From Balaenoptera acutorostrata (Eukaryota; Chordata; Mammalia; Artiodactyla; Balaenopteridae): 64,000 nt of DNA. Made by a program: the position numbers and the translations under genes. The notes under the pieces were generated by a model. That model searched no databases, was not told the origin of the DNA, and was given only the letters and a program-made list of their open reading frames with translations. The stretch spans positions 68,841,603 to 68,905,602 of the forward strand of contig NC_080081.1 of NCBI RefSeq assembly GCF_949987535.1. Direction: 5' to 3'. Below are positions 22,601 to 31,480 of this stretch, piece after piece (the stretch's first letter is position 1; the number at the start of each line of letters is the position of its first letter).

Positions 22601-25600
22601 ATGACTATTCCATTGTGAATATTCAATGTTTACCCACTGGGAGGCATTTTTGTTATTTGTATTATAAAGTCTAGGCATGCCCATGTGCTTGTACAAATAA
22701 GAAGGTGGAAAAAAAGCAGAGCCAGAGTAAAAGGACACAGCTGCCAGTTTGTGACTTTTAGTACATATTCCCGAAGGTTATTCTTCACTGAGAAGCCAGT
22801 AAGTTATGGAGCATGTAACCTGCGTGTTAGGTGCTGATGACCAGAGGCCCTACCATCTCCTCCCCCTGCCTGAGTCTGAGGTCACCTTTCTACTGGTTTC
22901 CTCGAAGGGATTCCACTGCCGCATGTCAGCACCTCCCTGTGCTGGGAATCCCCTTTCCCACGCTCTGCCTGGCTCACCCCCAGTCATCACTTAGTTCTCA
23001 GCTTAAATGTTTCTGCCTCAAAGATGGGGACACGAGGACAGACATGGTGCCGTTCTTGTGCTTAGGGAGCTCGCAGATTAGCAACAGACAGGGTCATAAA
23101 GCAAAATATGATTCGTGTGTTATTTTAAGTGCTGTCGTCGAGGTACCATGCACATTATGGGGACATAGTGGAAACAACGGGAACAAACGAGGTTTCCGGG
23201 GATGGTGTCTAAAGTCAAAAGAGAAAGGGTCTCCAAATAGGACATTGCCCTCCTTGTTCATGTAATCAACCTCAGGGTGTTTATTCGTCAATTTAGACTT
23301 TTTTCCTGACTTAGGGGAGAGGGAAGGAGAATAGAAAAAAAGTAGCCATGAGCCATGGTTAATCTACTTAAAATAGCTATGGCTGAATGTCACAAAGAAT
23401 GATTAAATCAGCCCAGATTAAATCAGATAGGGGTCAGGCCACAGGTGTATGCCTGTCGGTGTTGCTTCTTGTACACACAGTACTTACTTCTGCATTTTCA
23501 CTATTCATATCCTGCAGAAACTCTGAAACACTCTTGTGATGGTAGTGAGTTCAGGCCTTCCTGTGCCCCAGGATCTCTTGGTTTTGCATCACCTAAAATG
23601 ACTGTTCTTGGGAAGAAACAAATCCACTAGGACCATAGGCTTATGTCAGGTTCAGACTGGACAAGACCTTGAAGGTCACTGAGTCAAAACCCCTACTTCG
23701 ATTTTATTTATATACATTTTTCCATTTGAAAAGCAGTATTAGTCCTTTACTAAAACCCAGCTAAGATAATAACTGTGTTCATTTTTAAACGTATTCCCTT
23801 CAAGTCTTTTTCTATATATATTTTTCTATGGTAACACTACAGTATTAATCATATTGGAGCTCCAATTTTGTCTCTGGCTTTTTTACTTAACATTGTGTCC
23901 TGTACACTTGAATTTTGTATTATGCAGCCCTCAGCACCATTGTAATGGTTTTAGTAGTTTATCAAACGATTTATAGAATAGTTTTCTTAGTCGTCCTCCT
24001 GTCGCTACATTTAGTGTTTCCAGTTTTGTGGGGAGAGTGATTTTATGCGTAATATGATAGTAAATATTTCCCTATATATAGCTTTTTTGGACTTTTCCTT
24101 GGCCTGGATACCTGGAAGTGAGTGACGAGTGAGTTAGAGAATGTGAGCATATGCACAACTGGTCATGCATGTTGCCAAATGGTTTTTGAAAGAGGACTGG
24201 AACAGTTGAAATCAGTTAAGCCTTTCAGATTTCACTTTCACCACCTAGGCCAGTAAATTGACAGCTGGAGAAGTTAAATGGCCACCTGAAGTCCCCTGGT
24301 TTCTGTGCTAAATCTGACCTGTAACCCAGAAGTGCTGATACAGGTCAACATTAGACTTCATTAGGCTGCCTTTACTTGTCCTTTTCCACAAATCTCTGTA
24401 CACTTTTGCCGAAATGATTTTTCACAGATATTCCAGATACATTTGTATTTAAAGTAGACATAAAGTTATGTTCCTTTACCTTTATTACTGTCAGTATCCA
24501 GAAGAAAATATATAGGTGTTCAGGGAATTCACTGGCGGTCCAGTGGTTTGGACTCCGTGCTTCCACTGCAGGGGGCATGAGCTTGATCCCTGGTCAGGGA
24601 GATCCCTCAAGCCACACAGTGGGGCCAAAAATTAAAAAAAAAAAAAAAAAGGTATTCCCAATATTGAGATTACATTGTTAACATTCATCATATATTAAAA
24701 ATTTTTTTCTGCCTTCTAGTTACTGTACAGAATATAGCTGTATAACAATATAACCCACTTCACTGATAGAAAATCAATGACCAAACTTTATTTGTGGCTG
24801 AATGGAGTTCTTCTTTCCAACATTCTCCCTTGCTTCATAGGGATGGTCACAGTTTTTATGATGGCGAGACATGTGCACGCATACACAATGGCATAGAGAT
24901 ATGATGCTTCTCTAAAATCTGTCTTTTAATGACATGTGAACACTAATTTATAGTGTGTGTATCGCACTAAATGCCACTACCAGAAAGTTCACTTTGTTTT
25001 TACATCAGCATTTGAGTATAGCAGTAGTCTAAGTTTGTACCATGAGGAAATGAAATAGAGGACAATGTATTTCAAATCTAGTAGTTCAGGGTTACTGATT
25101 TGAATCTACTGATGGATATTTGCTTTCTTTTTATTAAAGGTCAGTCGAGCTCTGCGTCAGAGAACACTATTGGCGCTGTGTATAAAACCCGAATCCCCAG
25201 CACAGCTCTCTCTATTAATTCCTTCCATGCTGTCAGATACTATTCTAAAGTCGTCCCTTCCTATGATGCCGCTGCCGTAACAAATCACAACATTTTGGTG
25301 CATTTTCCAACAGCTGTGCCCAAAGTCTCGAAGTTTCTTCCTCAGCACTGCAATTCTGTGTTGAGCCAGGCGTGCGCAACACACCCCAACTGTCTGGTAA
25401 GTCCTCTGGGGTCTGTGGGTCAGGCTGGGCTCTTTCATCCCAGCCAGCAGGGGCCCCTGGCCTGCGTTTTGTTGTTCGTGCTCTGGTTGGAAACCTCATC
25501 GCCTGGCGCCGGGGGCGTCAGCCCAGGCTCTGGCTCCCCGTGCCGCCCCACTGCTCTCTCCAGATCCAGACTTGGCTCCGCTGCTATGACTGCAAGTGAC

Positions 25601-26865
25601 CAGGCGGGACCTAATCTCCTCTAGAGCCCCTCCTCGCCCCCCCACCGCGGCCCAACCCCACTTTCTGCGATGCCGCCTCCCATCCCAGCAGCTGCACCCT
25701 CCGCTGGCACCGTGGCTCGCTGCTGACTTATCTCTTCGGCCGGCACCGGCCACTCACGCTCTGTGACAGCCTGTCCTTGTAACACCGGCCAGGCCGATTT
25801 CAGATCCCAGGTGTCCTCATGGCACAGATACTTACAGAGCACCCACTGTGTTCTAGCACTGTGCTAACCACCGGGAACGTAGTGTCTAAAGATGGACCAC
25901 AGTCCCTGCCCTCATGAAGTCTGAGTCTCACAGGGAAGCGGGCATAGAAGCAGACAGTCGTGATGCGCATTGGAGCGCACAGGAGGAGACCCCCGTGTCT
26001 ATAGGGTAATACAGATGTGGGCGCGGATTGGGGCTGCTTACCCCTGGAGGAAGTACCGTGTAAGCTGAGATCCAGCGAGTAAGAATTAGCCCAGTGGGGA
26101 GGTTAGGAGTTGGGAGTGAGGAAGGGAAAAGCATTCCAGGCGGATGGATCAGCATAGAGAAACAGTGGTATCTTCATGTTTGGGAAGAATTGTCCAATTC
26201 TAGAGGAACACCTGAACTCGACTGACCTGATTAAAATGGACTCTAATAGCCTTAATATAATTATTGATACTTTTGCATATTAATAATAGTTACCATGTTT
26301 TGAGCACTCAATAAGTAATGTGCCAGATACCCTACGTACTTAATGTGGGTGATCTAATGAATCTTTGACACAGTCATTGAGGTAGGGACCATTATTTCCA
26401 TATGACAGCTATGAAGTGGGAATAATAGTGACTTTCCCAAAAAACATTTGTGAGAAAAATGTTTGAAAGAGCATTAGAAAGAAATTTTAAAATATGAAGT
26501 ATCTACAGATATAATACTGTTACTAATGGTCATTAGTATACCAGCAGGAAAACCAGAGTAAATGAAAAAAAAAAAAGACTGCAATATTATTTTTTTTAAT
26601 TGTGACCTACACTTACTGTATGTAGTTTTTTTGGAGAATTGTTACAACAATATATAATTACTTTTAGTAACTATGAATAATACCTATTTTAAAACCTGTA
26701 GTGTATTCACCTGAAGAGTTCATGGTTTTACAAATTATTTCCTATTGCTTGAGGACATAGAAAATGTATTGTGTTTGTGACATTATGAGTGAGAACAGGC
26801 CAGGATTCAATTAATGTGTTTTTTTTTTTTTTTCACCTTTGCAGCAACAGTTTTGGGCGTATTAA
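4611..26865 (+). CDS. SOHLH2: SOHLH2 gene, nine 3' exons (5' part outside window)
   Basis: Spermatogenesis- and oogenesis-specific bHLH protein 2, a nuclear transcription factor that works with SOHLH1 in differentiating spermatogonia and primordial-follicle oocytes (established knowledge). Exons: 4611-4672, 4753-4857, 6396-6495, 8090-8200, 19932-20079, 20241-20332, 21318-21439, 25140-25396, 26845-26865. All joins use GT-AG and keep one open frame of about 338 residues, ending FWAY-stop. Recognisable blocks are KKKNTH and [11 protein letters not shown] (N-terminal region), a helix-loop-helix with [33 protein letters not shown] and CLQQFWAY. From memory the human protein is about 425 residues and about 88 precede the first exon seen here, so the initiator exon(s) are upstream. 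No stop, frameshift or lost splice site is visible, so the gene looks functional in this species. Confidence 0.97.
4753..4857 (+). CDS. SOHLH2: SOHLH2 coding exon with tandem acceptor
   Basis: A 105-nt exon encoding [16 protein letters not shown], then [12 protein letters not shown] chose the start at 4753 because the four residues it adds (like the human C-I-S-G segment, from memory) are retained in the human protein. A second AG at 4763-4764 would start the exon at 4765, 12 nt downstream in the same frame. The donor is GTGAGTG at 4858. Confidence 0.94.
5959..6024 (+). repeat. A-rich/CAA low-complexity tract
   Basis: (AAC)n and A-rich run within a SOHLH2 intron; no SINE body is attached. 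Confidence 0.85.
6396..6495 (+). CDS. SOHLH2: SOHLH2 coding exon
   Basis: A 100-nt exon following the acceptor AAAACTTGCAG. It encodes [18 protein letters not shown], then [15 protein letters not shown]. The acidic, proline-containing stretch and the SEHL.YF.TDLFA block match the segment before the bHLH domain in human SOHLH2. It ends in phase 2 at a GTTAGT donor (6496). Confidence 0.95.
6956..7014. repeat. Small perfect hairpin plus 12-bp x3 tandem repeat
   Basis: ctctgtctct (6956-6965) and agagacagag (6969-6978) are exact inverted arms with a 3-nt loop. They are followed at once by three perfect copies of tatttaaacctg (6979-7014). Confidence 0.9.
8090..8200 (+). CDS. SOHLH2: SOHLH2 coding exon, start of basic region
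   Basis: A 111-nt exon after acceptor TTGTTTCTAG. It reads [18 protein letters not shown], then [18 protein letters not shown], ending in the first two bases of an Arg codon. The E-K-L-R element is the ExxR-type part of the basic region; the rest lies in the next exon. The donor is GTGAAT at 8201. The next intron is 11.7 kb, the longest in this part of the gene. Confidence 0.95.
8497..8829 (-). mobile_element. CHR-type SINE, reverse
   Basis: A poly(T) tail, then the shorter body form, ending in ccaccagggaagcccc. It is flanked by acagacttct copies at 8487-8496 and 8830-8839. Confidence 0.93.
8870..10140 (-). mobile_element. L2 LINE, reverse
   Basis: Diverged but collinear match to reverse L2 from the 3' end upward: 'tgtggcaggagtagcaggtacagaggcc' style blocks, 'gaatttcatcctgaactg', then blocks reading 'ggagctgtcgac...' and 'gagaagaggtcctta'. 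Precise edges are uncertain. Confidence 0.6.
10150..10640. repeat. Old dispersed repeat, class not determined
   Basis: Starts 'gttatctgtggctgctta', contains 'atggcagcccagggctcc' and 'gagagagtgttcc', and ends with 'atatagaccccacctct...tgggagga'. I recognise this as a common mammalian dispersed family but cannot say whether it is an LTR or a DNA element. The 95-aa ORF inside it is not a gene. Confidence 0.45.
10772..11020 (-). mobile_element. Truncated L1 with candidate 3' transduction
   Basis: A perfect 15-bp duplication aaagatgagtctttt lies at 10772-10786 and 11006-11020. Between them on the + strand are a T-rich run (10787-10799), about 83 bp of non-L1 sequence (10800-10882), 21 T (10883-10903), and the reverse complement of an L1 3' end (from 10904, 'aaacatctttattggagtat'). 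In element orientation this reads L1 3' UTR, poly(A), extra DNA, second poly(A). Confidence 0.75.
12618..13690 (+). mobile_element. L1 ORF2 3' end and 3' UTR, degenerate
   Basis: Reads the end of L1 ORF2 in broken frames (pieces such as MLNIPNY-like target motifs, [19 protein letters not shown]), then the 3' UTR with 'gggataaagaagatgtgggg', a (GT)n run at about 13395-13419 and 'ggaatattactcagctataaaaaa'. Several stops; not coding. Confidence 0.85.
13395..13419 (+). repeat. (GT)n microsatellite inside L1
   Basis: A GT run lying in the L1 3' UTR. Confidence 0.9.
14587..14758 (-). mobile_element. Short CHR-related SINE nested in L1
   Basis: A compact tRNA-derived SINE with complementary B box (gggattgaaccc) and end ccagcgaattccc. 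It is flanked by diverged copies aacattatggcttt (14573-14586) and aacactagggcttt (14759-14772), so it jumped into the older L1 at 14060-18190. Confidence 0.88.
16083..16420 (+). mobile_element. CHR-type SINE nested in L1
   Basis: Head ggaattccctggtggtgcagtgg, longer body form, then an (AAATAAA)n tail. The duplication is atgtcagttct (16072-16082) and atgtcagctct (16421-16431). It also interrupts the 14060-18190 L1. Confidence 0.92.
18440..18960 (-). mobile_element. Possible very old L1 fragment
   Basis: Composition and short motifs ('aaaagtgatatatgcccc', 'ccactgccagataatattctactgag') resemble reverse 3' ends of ancient L1M elements. Weak evidence. Confidence 0.3.
19066..19195 (-). mobile_element. 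MIR fragment, reverse
   Basis: 'aggttcagagaggtttagta', 'acttgccagaggtcccagct' and 'agtaatgggcagagcc' are the reverse MIR core. Confidence 0.75.
19932..20079 (+). CDS. SOHLH2: SOHLH2 bHLH exon
   Basis: A 148-nt exon after TCTGCTCAG carrying the diagnostic helix-loop-helix: helix 1 [18 protein letters not shown], loop KGRKNDAAS, helix 2 [16 protein letters not shown], then PPAIMGQ. The loop and helix-1 residues, including the [11 protein letters not shown] block, are characteristic of SOHLH2 rather than of other bHLH factors. It ends in phase 0 at a GTAGTC donor (20080). The following intron is only 161 nt and contains a short GT microsatellite. Confidence 0.97.
20168..20183 (+). repeat. (TG)n microsatellite in a 161-nt SOHLH2 intron
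   Basis: A short TG run about 60 nt upstream of the 20241 acceptor. Confidence 0.85.
20241..20332 (+). CDS. SOHLH2: SOHLH2 coding exon after bHLH
   Basis: A 92-nt exon after TTTCTTAG encoding [18 protein letters not shown], then [12 protein letters not shown]. It ends in phase 2 at a GTATGA donor (20333). The FCKKQQ.PI..P.PG..MAQ pattern matches human SOHLH2 (from memory). Confidence 0.95.
20333..21317 (+). other. SOHLH2: SOHLH2 intron with L1 3' end
   Basis: A 985-nt intron of which nearly 400 nt is an L1 3' UTR with a poly(A) end (20405-20791). The remaining part, 20792-21317, is unassigned. Confidence 0.7.
20405..20791 (+). mobile_element. L1 3' UTR, 5'-truncated
   Basis: Matches in sense the same L1 3' UTR found in reverse at about 36010-36330: 'tgggactgatgaacctag', 'cactaccgaatgtaaaatag', 'gatcagctcggtgctttgcg', 'ttatactccaataacgatct' and a poly(A) end. 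It sits 70 bp downstream of a SOHLH2 exon. Confidence 0.9.
21318..21439 (+). CDS. SOHLH2: SOHLH2 coding exon
   Basis: A 122-nt exon after a T-rich tract ending TTTTAAG. It encodes [18 protein letters not shown], then [15 protein letters not shown] and APLDAAVR. The opening ENSV..TYSP.RG matches human SOHLH2; the middle is more divergent, as expected for the fast-evolving C-terminal half of the protein. It ends in phase 1 at a strong GTGAGC donor (21440). Confidence 0.93.
21776..22239 (+). mobile_element. Tigger1 non-autonomous DNA transposon
   Basis: Inverted ends caggcagacctc and aggtctgcctg, TA duplication on both sides (21774-21775, 22240-22241), and internal Tigger1 words 'ccagaccactgcaataaagcgaat' in part, 'agtgcatataaaagttatg' and 'aatgctagccatcatctgag' in part. 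There is no transposase gene; it is an internal-deletion copy. Confidence 0.92.
22320..22605 (+). mobile_element. L2 3' end
   Basis: Sense L2 3' end: 'cttctgccactagaatatc', 'ccacaaggacaggga', a poly(T) expansion (22499-22520), then 'gtacctagaacaatgaccag' and 'gtaggtgatcaagaaacatt'. Confidence 0.75.
23690..24200 (-). mobile_element. Possible very old L1 fragment
   Basis: Reverse-oriented motifs 'ttttttacttaacattgtgtcc' in part, 'tgttgccaaatggtttttg' and 'ggatacctggaagtg' resemble ancient L1M 3' ends. Subfamily unknown. Confidence 0.35.
24520..24651 (+). mobile_element. Short CHR-related SINE
   Basis: Head agggaattcactggcggtcc, B-box region gagcttgatccctgg, and a poly(A) tail. It is 5' intact but short-bodied. 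The flanking copies aggtgttc and aggtattc are imperfect. Confidence 0.85.
25140..25396 (+). CDS. SOHLH2: SOHLH2 large penultimate coding exon
   Basis: A 257-nt exon after TTTTTATTAAAG. It encodes a serine-rich C-terminal region: [20 protein letters not shown], then [38 protein letters not shown] and ATHPNCL. The S-S-S-A-S-E-N, VRYYSKV.PSYDA.AVTN and THPNCL blocks are the recognisable human counterparts. The donor is a consensus GTAAGT at 25397. Reading past it gives a GC-rich out-of-gene extension that should not be taken as coding. Confidence 0.96.
25797..26165 (-). mobile_element. L2 fragment, reverse
   Basis: Reverse L2: 'acagagcacccactgtgttc', 'agcactgtgctaac', 'ccctgccctcatgaagt', then 'gaagggaaaagcattccagg' and 'agcatagagaaacagtgg'. 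Confidence 0.75.
26275..26445 (-). mobile_element. MIR fragment, reverse
   Basis: 'ttgagcactcaataagtaat', 'gtgccagataccctacgta' and 'attgaggtagggaccattat' follow reverse MIR. Confidence 0.65.
26845..26865 (+). CDS. SOHLH2: SOHLH2 terminal coding segment (QQFWAY-stop)
   Basis: The last coding piece is six codons plus TAA, directly after a long T tract and the acceptor CACCTTTGCAG. It reads QQFWAY and completes the conserved C-terminus CLQQFWAY. It is too short for any ORF search and was found from splice phase and family knowledge. The 3' UTR follows without interruption. Confidence 0.93.
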   Translation, partial: QQFWAY

Positions 26866-27709
26866 TAGCACATGTTTGAAATTCACACTCTAGACCACCT
26901 ATTGGGTGCCGTTTGACAATACGGGAAGAATGGAACAAAGAATGATCTTGAAAGCTACACCCAGAGACCTAATATCAAAAGGGTTTGCATTGTATGGCTT
27001 CTGATAAATGTGCTAAAAGCTTCTGCAGTCAGAAAGACACGCAGCAAAAGTGCTAGCCATAGGTTTTTACTTATCTTCACACATACTTGGATCTCCCACA
27101 TCCCAGGTGCTACAAGAACAAATGGCCTAGGTGACCTAGACTCTTTTTTTTTTTTTTTCCTCAAAAAATATTCCACAATTTATGCAAAAGGTACACGATA
27201 AAGAAGATCCACGTAGACTGGGTAAAGTGCATTGGTGTCACTAAGTACAGATATTGCAACTTGGTTCTTATTTTTAGTATCACTGTGAATTACTGTCACT
27301 TATTTCTAGGTGGTGTCTTTTCCAGATCTGACATTTTAGAGAGCTTCCTTCGTTATTCACTATTCAAACTCAGATACCATAGTTCAAGAGAGGTGTTTAC
27401 CTCCTCACTTGACTACTAATGAATAAATTGACATGTTTGTTTTTGCATTTCACCGTCCCTGGAGTGAAATGATAGCTAATAGGTAAATTTTTCTTTCTGG
27501 ATCTTTAGTTACAGGCTAGCAGGTCTTTCTTTGTTTTTCATCTCCTTCTCCCTATGGGTATCAGAAAAGATTGTTGAAAATAAGGGGAGAAAAATGTTTG
27601 TTTTATATTTCACTAAAATGTTCTTATGCATAATATAAGTATTATTGTTAAAGAAAATATTCAGTTCTGACCCTCAAAACGGTAACCCATTTTTGTTCTG
27701 TTTAATAAA
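26866..27709 (+). promoter_or_regulatory. SOHLH2: SOHLH2 3' UTR with candidate polyadenylation signals
   Basis: AATAAA hexamers occur at 27422-27427 (followed by a GT-rich run) and 27704-27709. Either could end the SOHLH2 mRNA, giving 3' UTRs of about 0.6 or 0.9 kb. The choice cannot be made from sequence alone. Confidence 0.4.
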
Positions 27710-29284
27710 TATGCGTTTCCTCTTTTAGTAGTACTGTGTAGGGACTTTAATTTTACTAGATTTTTGAGAAGTTGGAAAATTACTTTTGGCATAGCCTAAT
27801 TTTCATGTTAAATTGTATAACTTTTCTTTGAGGATGGCATGGTGATGGAATTTGTAGATGTTTGATAAACTTGATAAAGGAACTAGAAGTTTCCAACTAA
27901 CGTTCTATGCTTATTATTATAAATGTGTGCTCGACTCTTGCCTTTGGGGGTAGTAATGGCTTTGACATTGTAGGAGAACCCGGTGAGGTATTTTGAGCAC
28001 TAGGATGACATCATAGGTTCACAGCTGGTCTTAATTTCTACTGGGACTTTTTCTTTGCATCAGCGTTTTCCTAAATTCACACGTGGACCGTGAGACACAG
28101 CCTGTGGCTGGGAATTCTACCTAGAGAGGTGACCCACAAATCCTGTCTACCTGCTGTTATCAATCCCCTTTTTCCTTTCAACATGAAGAGGAGACTACCA
28201 GATCCGTCTTTTTTTTCAACGCTGGTTCCCATGATTCTGAACTTCATGCAAATGTCCAAATTCATTTTTAATACCAGAATTTTATTCTTAATAAATTATG
28301 CTCTTCCAAGTAAGTTCAACTCTCAGCCGGGGAGGAAAGGTTAGTTGGGCCTCAGCCTGTAAAGAAGAACACACTTTTCCTTTGTAAAATCAGGTTGACC
28401 AGTCATGAGACAGTTGCAGTGTTGTTTTCACAACGAAAAGGTGCAAAGAGTTTGTCTAGAAAAGTTGGCGGCTTGCAGGTTTCACATGGGTGGTTATAGC
28501 ACTCCCTGTCCCTATCCAAACAGAGAGCAGGGGCAGAAGCAAATATTTATTGAGCCCTTTCTGTGGCTTAGGCAAATTGTGAGACATATCCTTGAGGGAG
28601 AGGGACTTGGCCTTAACTTGTTTCTAGACCCTCATTGTCAGCCATCTTGCTGGCTGGCTGGAAGGATGTACACGTGCTTGGATGGGTACCTGGGGGAATG
28701 AGGAGCCAAGAGGAAGGAGGCGTCTGAACATGGGTGATGATTATGAGAAAGGAAAGAGGGAGATGTGGTCAAGCACTTAGGGACCCATTTGAAGTCAAGA
28801 GGGAAGGAAGAGTGGAAGTGGATATTTGGCCATCCATCACTATGGTTTTTTTGAGAGTGTATCACTACTCTGTTTACACTTATTTCCTACCCCTCACCAT
28901 ACTTTTCTAATATATGAGTTGTATGGTCTCCCAGCATAGCAGAAATGGCAGTAATTGGTAGTGTTTGTTTATAAACAAACTGTTGTGTGTTCAGTGGGGA
29001 ACATGCAAATGTTGAACACCTCAAAAATCATTCAGTTATTTATTAATTTGTTCAGTAACTATTTATTTGGCAGGCATTGTCTTAAATGCTGGGAAAACAA
29101 CTGTATGTATGACATCGTCTTTTTTACTTTTTTTGTCTAGGAGCTTAAAGTTTACTGGGAGAGACAGGTAGGCTGGAACTGCAGTAGAGTTTGGTGAGTG
29201 CTATGCGGGGGGAGAATATGAAGTACTAAAAAGCAACACCCACACCATTCTGGGGATTCATGGGAGGTTTTAGGGGTAGTGACG

Positions 29285-29425
29285 TCTGCGCTATCCTCAT
29301 TTCTGAAACTGGTGGTAACAGTACCTGCCTCTTAAGGTTGTTGTGAAGATTAAATGAGATAATATATGTGAAAGCTCTTAGAACAGTGTCTGGCACATAG
29401 GAAGCATTTAATACACGTTATTATC
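29285..29425 (+). mobile_element. MIR nested in L2
   Basis: 'ggttgttgtgaagattaaat', 'gaaagctcttagaacagtgt' and 'ctggcacataggaagcattt' are the sense MIR 3' half. Confidence 0.85.
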
Positions 29426-29458
29426 ATTATCATCATCATATCATCATCACCATCACAA
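29421..29458 (+). repeat. (ATC)n microsatellite
   Basis: An imperfect ATC run at the 3' end of the nested MIR. Confidence 0.85.
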
Positions 29459-30487
29459 TTATAACAATGATTAAGCTGAGATTTTAAGGACCAGTAGGCA
29501 TAAACTAAGCCAAGAGGTGGAGATTTGGGGTCTGGTTAGGGAGATAAGTTTTCAGGCACAGAGAACTGTATTTGCAAAGGAACGAAGGAAAGGACAGCAT
29601 AACACGTTTGGAGAAGTGAAGGTAATTCCACGTGGCTGTGCAGAGAGTTCAGGTGTGGGATGGAGGAGGAATGGAGCAGGGAGGTAGGCGGGAGCAGAGA
29701 CAGGCAAGGGCCACATGACGCTGCCCTCTTTGAACTTTAAACAGTTCTTTCGTTGCTGTCATGGTATTGACATCATCAGATATGCATTTTAGGATGAGCA
29801 CTCTGGCTTTGGTGAGTTAAAGGCAGAATGAATCAAAGGGGGCTTAAAGCACCTCGGGGGAAGGGAGTGGCCGTTCCAGTAATTCAGACAAGAGATGGCC
29901 TGAAATACGTCATTGGCTGTGGGGATGAAGAGAAGAGGCAAATCTGGTCGATATTAAGGGGGCAGAATTATCAAGAGTAGGTAGATGATCCGATACAGGG
30001 GTGGTGAATAAGGGCAAAGTAGTAAGGATGACACCCGGGTTTCTGGCTTCCGTTGCTGGACAGATCATATCGACGCTCACTTCGGGAGCACAAGGAAAAG
30101 AGCATTTGGAGGGATGGTGCTGGATGATGACAGTTTCACCTGGGAATGTGCTGCATTGGGTGCGTGGGGGGTAGCCTAGTGGAAGCAGCTAGGATACACG
30201 CGGATCCGTGCAGCACAGGCGGGGGCTCTAGGTGAGAGATGACGCAGTTTAGGGCGTCATCAGCCAGGGGCAGGGGAATGTTGAAGTGGGGGATTCATTA
30301 AATGCTGGGATGATCCACAGTGGCCTTCTGACCCTGCAATTCTATTATCATTCATCATAAGAAGTCCCTGGGTCAGGCCCCCAATGTCACATGATACTGC
30401 AAGTTACCAGAGATTTGAGACACGTGGGTAGAGCCCTCTAAGGCAGAGCGTACAACTTGCCCATGGCAGCTGTGTTTGTTTACTGTT

Positions 30488-30830
30488 GTTTTTTTAAAAT
30501 TTATTTTTCCTTCCAGCTTTATTGAGGTATAATTGACATACAGCACTGTATAGGTTTAAGGTGTGCCGCATCATGACTTGACTTACGTACGTCATGGAAC
30601 GATGACCACAGGAAGTTCAGTGAATGCTCATCAACTCAGACAGATACAAAATCAAAGAAAACATATTCTTCCTTGTGATGGCAACTCTTAGGATTTGCTC
30701 TTTTAACAACTTTCATATATAACATACAGCAGGGTTAATTATATTAATCATGCTGTGCATTATATCCCTAGTAGTATAATTATAACCAGAAGTTTGTACC
30801 TTTGGAAACCACCTTCATCCAATTCCCCCT
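30488..30830 (-). mobile_element. Old L1 3' end, reverse
   Basis: T-rich start, then 'agctttattgaggtataatt', 'gaagttcagtgaatgctcatc' and 'cagggttaattatattaatc', typical of reversed L1M 3' UTRs. Confidence 0.55.
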
Positions 30831-31069
30831 CTCCCCAACCCTTGTGAGAAATTAAATTTCTCTGAATTTCTAGCTTCTGAAAAATTCAAAACATCAGCAA
30901 TACTGGCTCTATTTCTGCTTTGGCAAAACAGCAACACATTACTCAGGTAAGTCATACCTGGCCCTATGTATGGGGTGTCAGGTTCCCTCTGGTCACATCC
31001 CACCCAGCTTGCCTCCTTCATTGAAATGACTTGCCTGGTCCGTATAGGTATTCCAGTTTGTCCCCTACA

Positions 31070-31480
31070 AAGAGAATCGCTTGGGGGATGGAGAGTGGCA
31101 ACACGTTAAAATGCACATTCCCAGGCCATGCCCCACAGGGTCAGATGGGTAGGTTTGGTTGAGCTGGTACCTGGGAATCCACATTTTAACAAACACTGCC
31201 TGAGGTGTTGCAGGCATCTGATTATCCTGCTTAAAACCCCCCAGTGCATATAAATGGATGCAGATATCCAGAGGAGACACGAAAACAGAATAGATGCAAA
31301 CTAAAACCATATGTCATTGACTTCCAAACCTGAAGCCCTTGTAGATTTATGAAAACCATGCATTTGGGAGTGCCTGTCTCAGAGAGATTCTGATTCTATC
31401 ATTCTAGAATGGGGCCCAGTAATCTGCATAGAGTGATTCTGATGTGCAGCCAGGTTTTGGAGCCACTGTTAGATTCGTAG
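31070..31480. mobile_element. MER5-like hAT-Charlie remnants
   Basis: Two adjacent blocks resemble MER5: 'gttaaaatgcacattcccagg' in part with 'gtacctgggaatccacatttt' in part, and a second with 'gagattctgattctatc' and 'tggggcccagtaatctgcat'. Ends are too decayed to place. Confidence 0.4.

Larger units (their letters stand above)
21440..25139 (+). other. SOHLH2: SOHLH2 3.7-kb intron
   Basis: Contains a Tigger1 MITE (21776-22239), an L2 fragment (22320-22605), possible old L1 (23690-24200) and a short SINE (24520-24651). Segments 22606-23690 and 24655-25139 hold nothing I can name. Confidence 0.7.
25397..26844 (+). other. SOHLH2: SOHLH2 last intron
   Basis: A GC-rich start (25397-25796, no recognised feature), an L2 in reverse (25797-26165), a MIR in reverse (26275-26445), then AT-rich DNA to a long T tract before the acceptor at 26844. 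Confidence 0.7.
29020..30290 (-). mobile_element. L2, reverse, with nested MIR
   Basis: Begins 'tttatttggcaggcattgtc' and 'aaatgctgggaaaacaa', breaks at a MIR (29285-29425), and resumes with 'ctgagattttaagga', 'tggagaggaatgg'-type blocks and 'atgagcactctggctttgg'. An (ATC)n run lies at 29421-29458. Confidence 0.65.

Noticed and set aside
25100..25624. 174-aa ORF running past the SOHLH2 exon
   Set aside because: Only 25140-25396 is exon. A consensus GTAAGT donor and the conserved C-terminus at 26845 show that the extension is intronic.
30060..30110. Possible U6-like snRNA ('cgctcacttcgggagcaca')
   Set aside because: Only a short resemblance to the U6 5' end; the following bases diverge at once.
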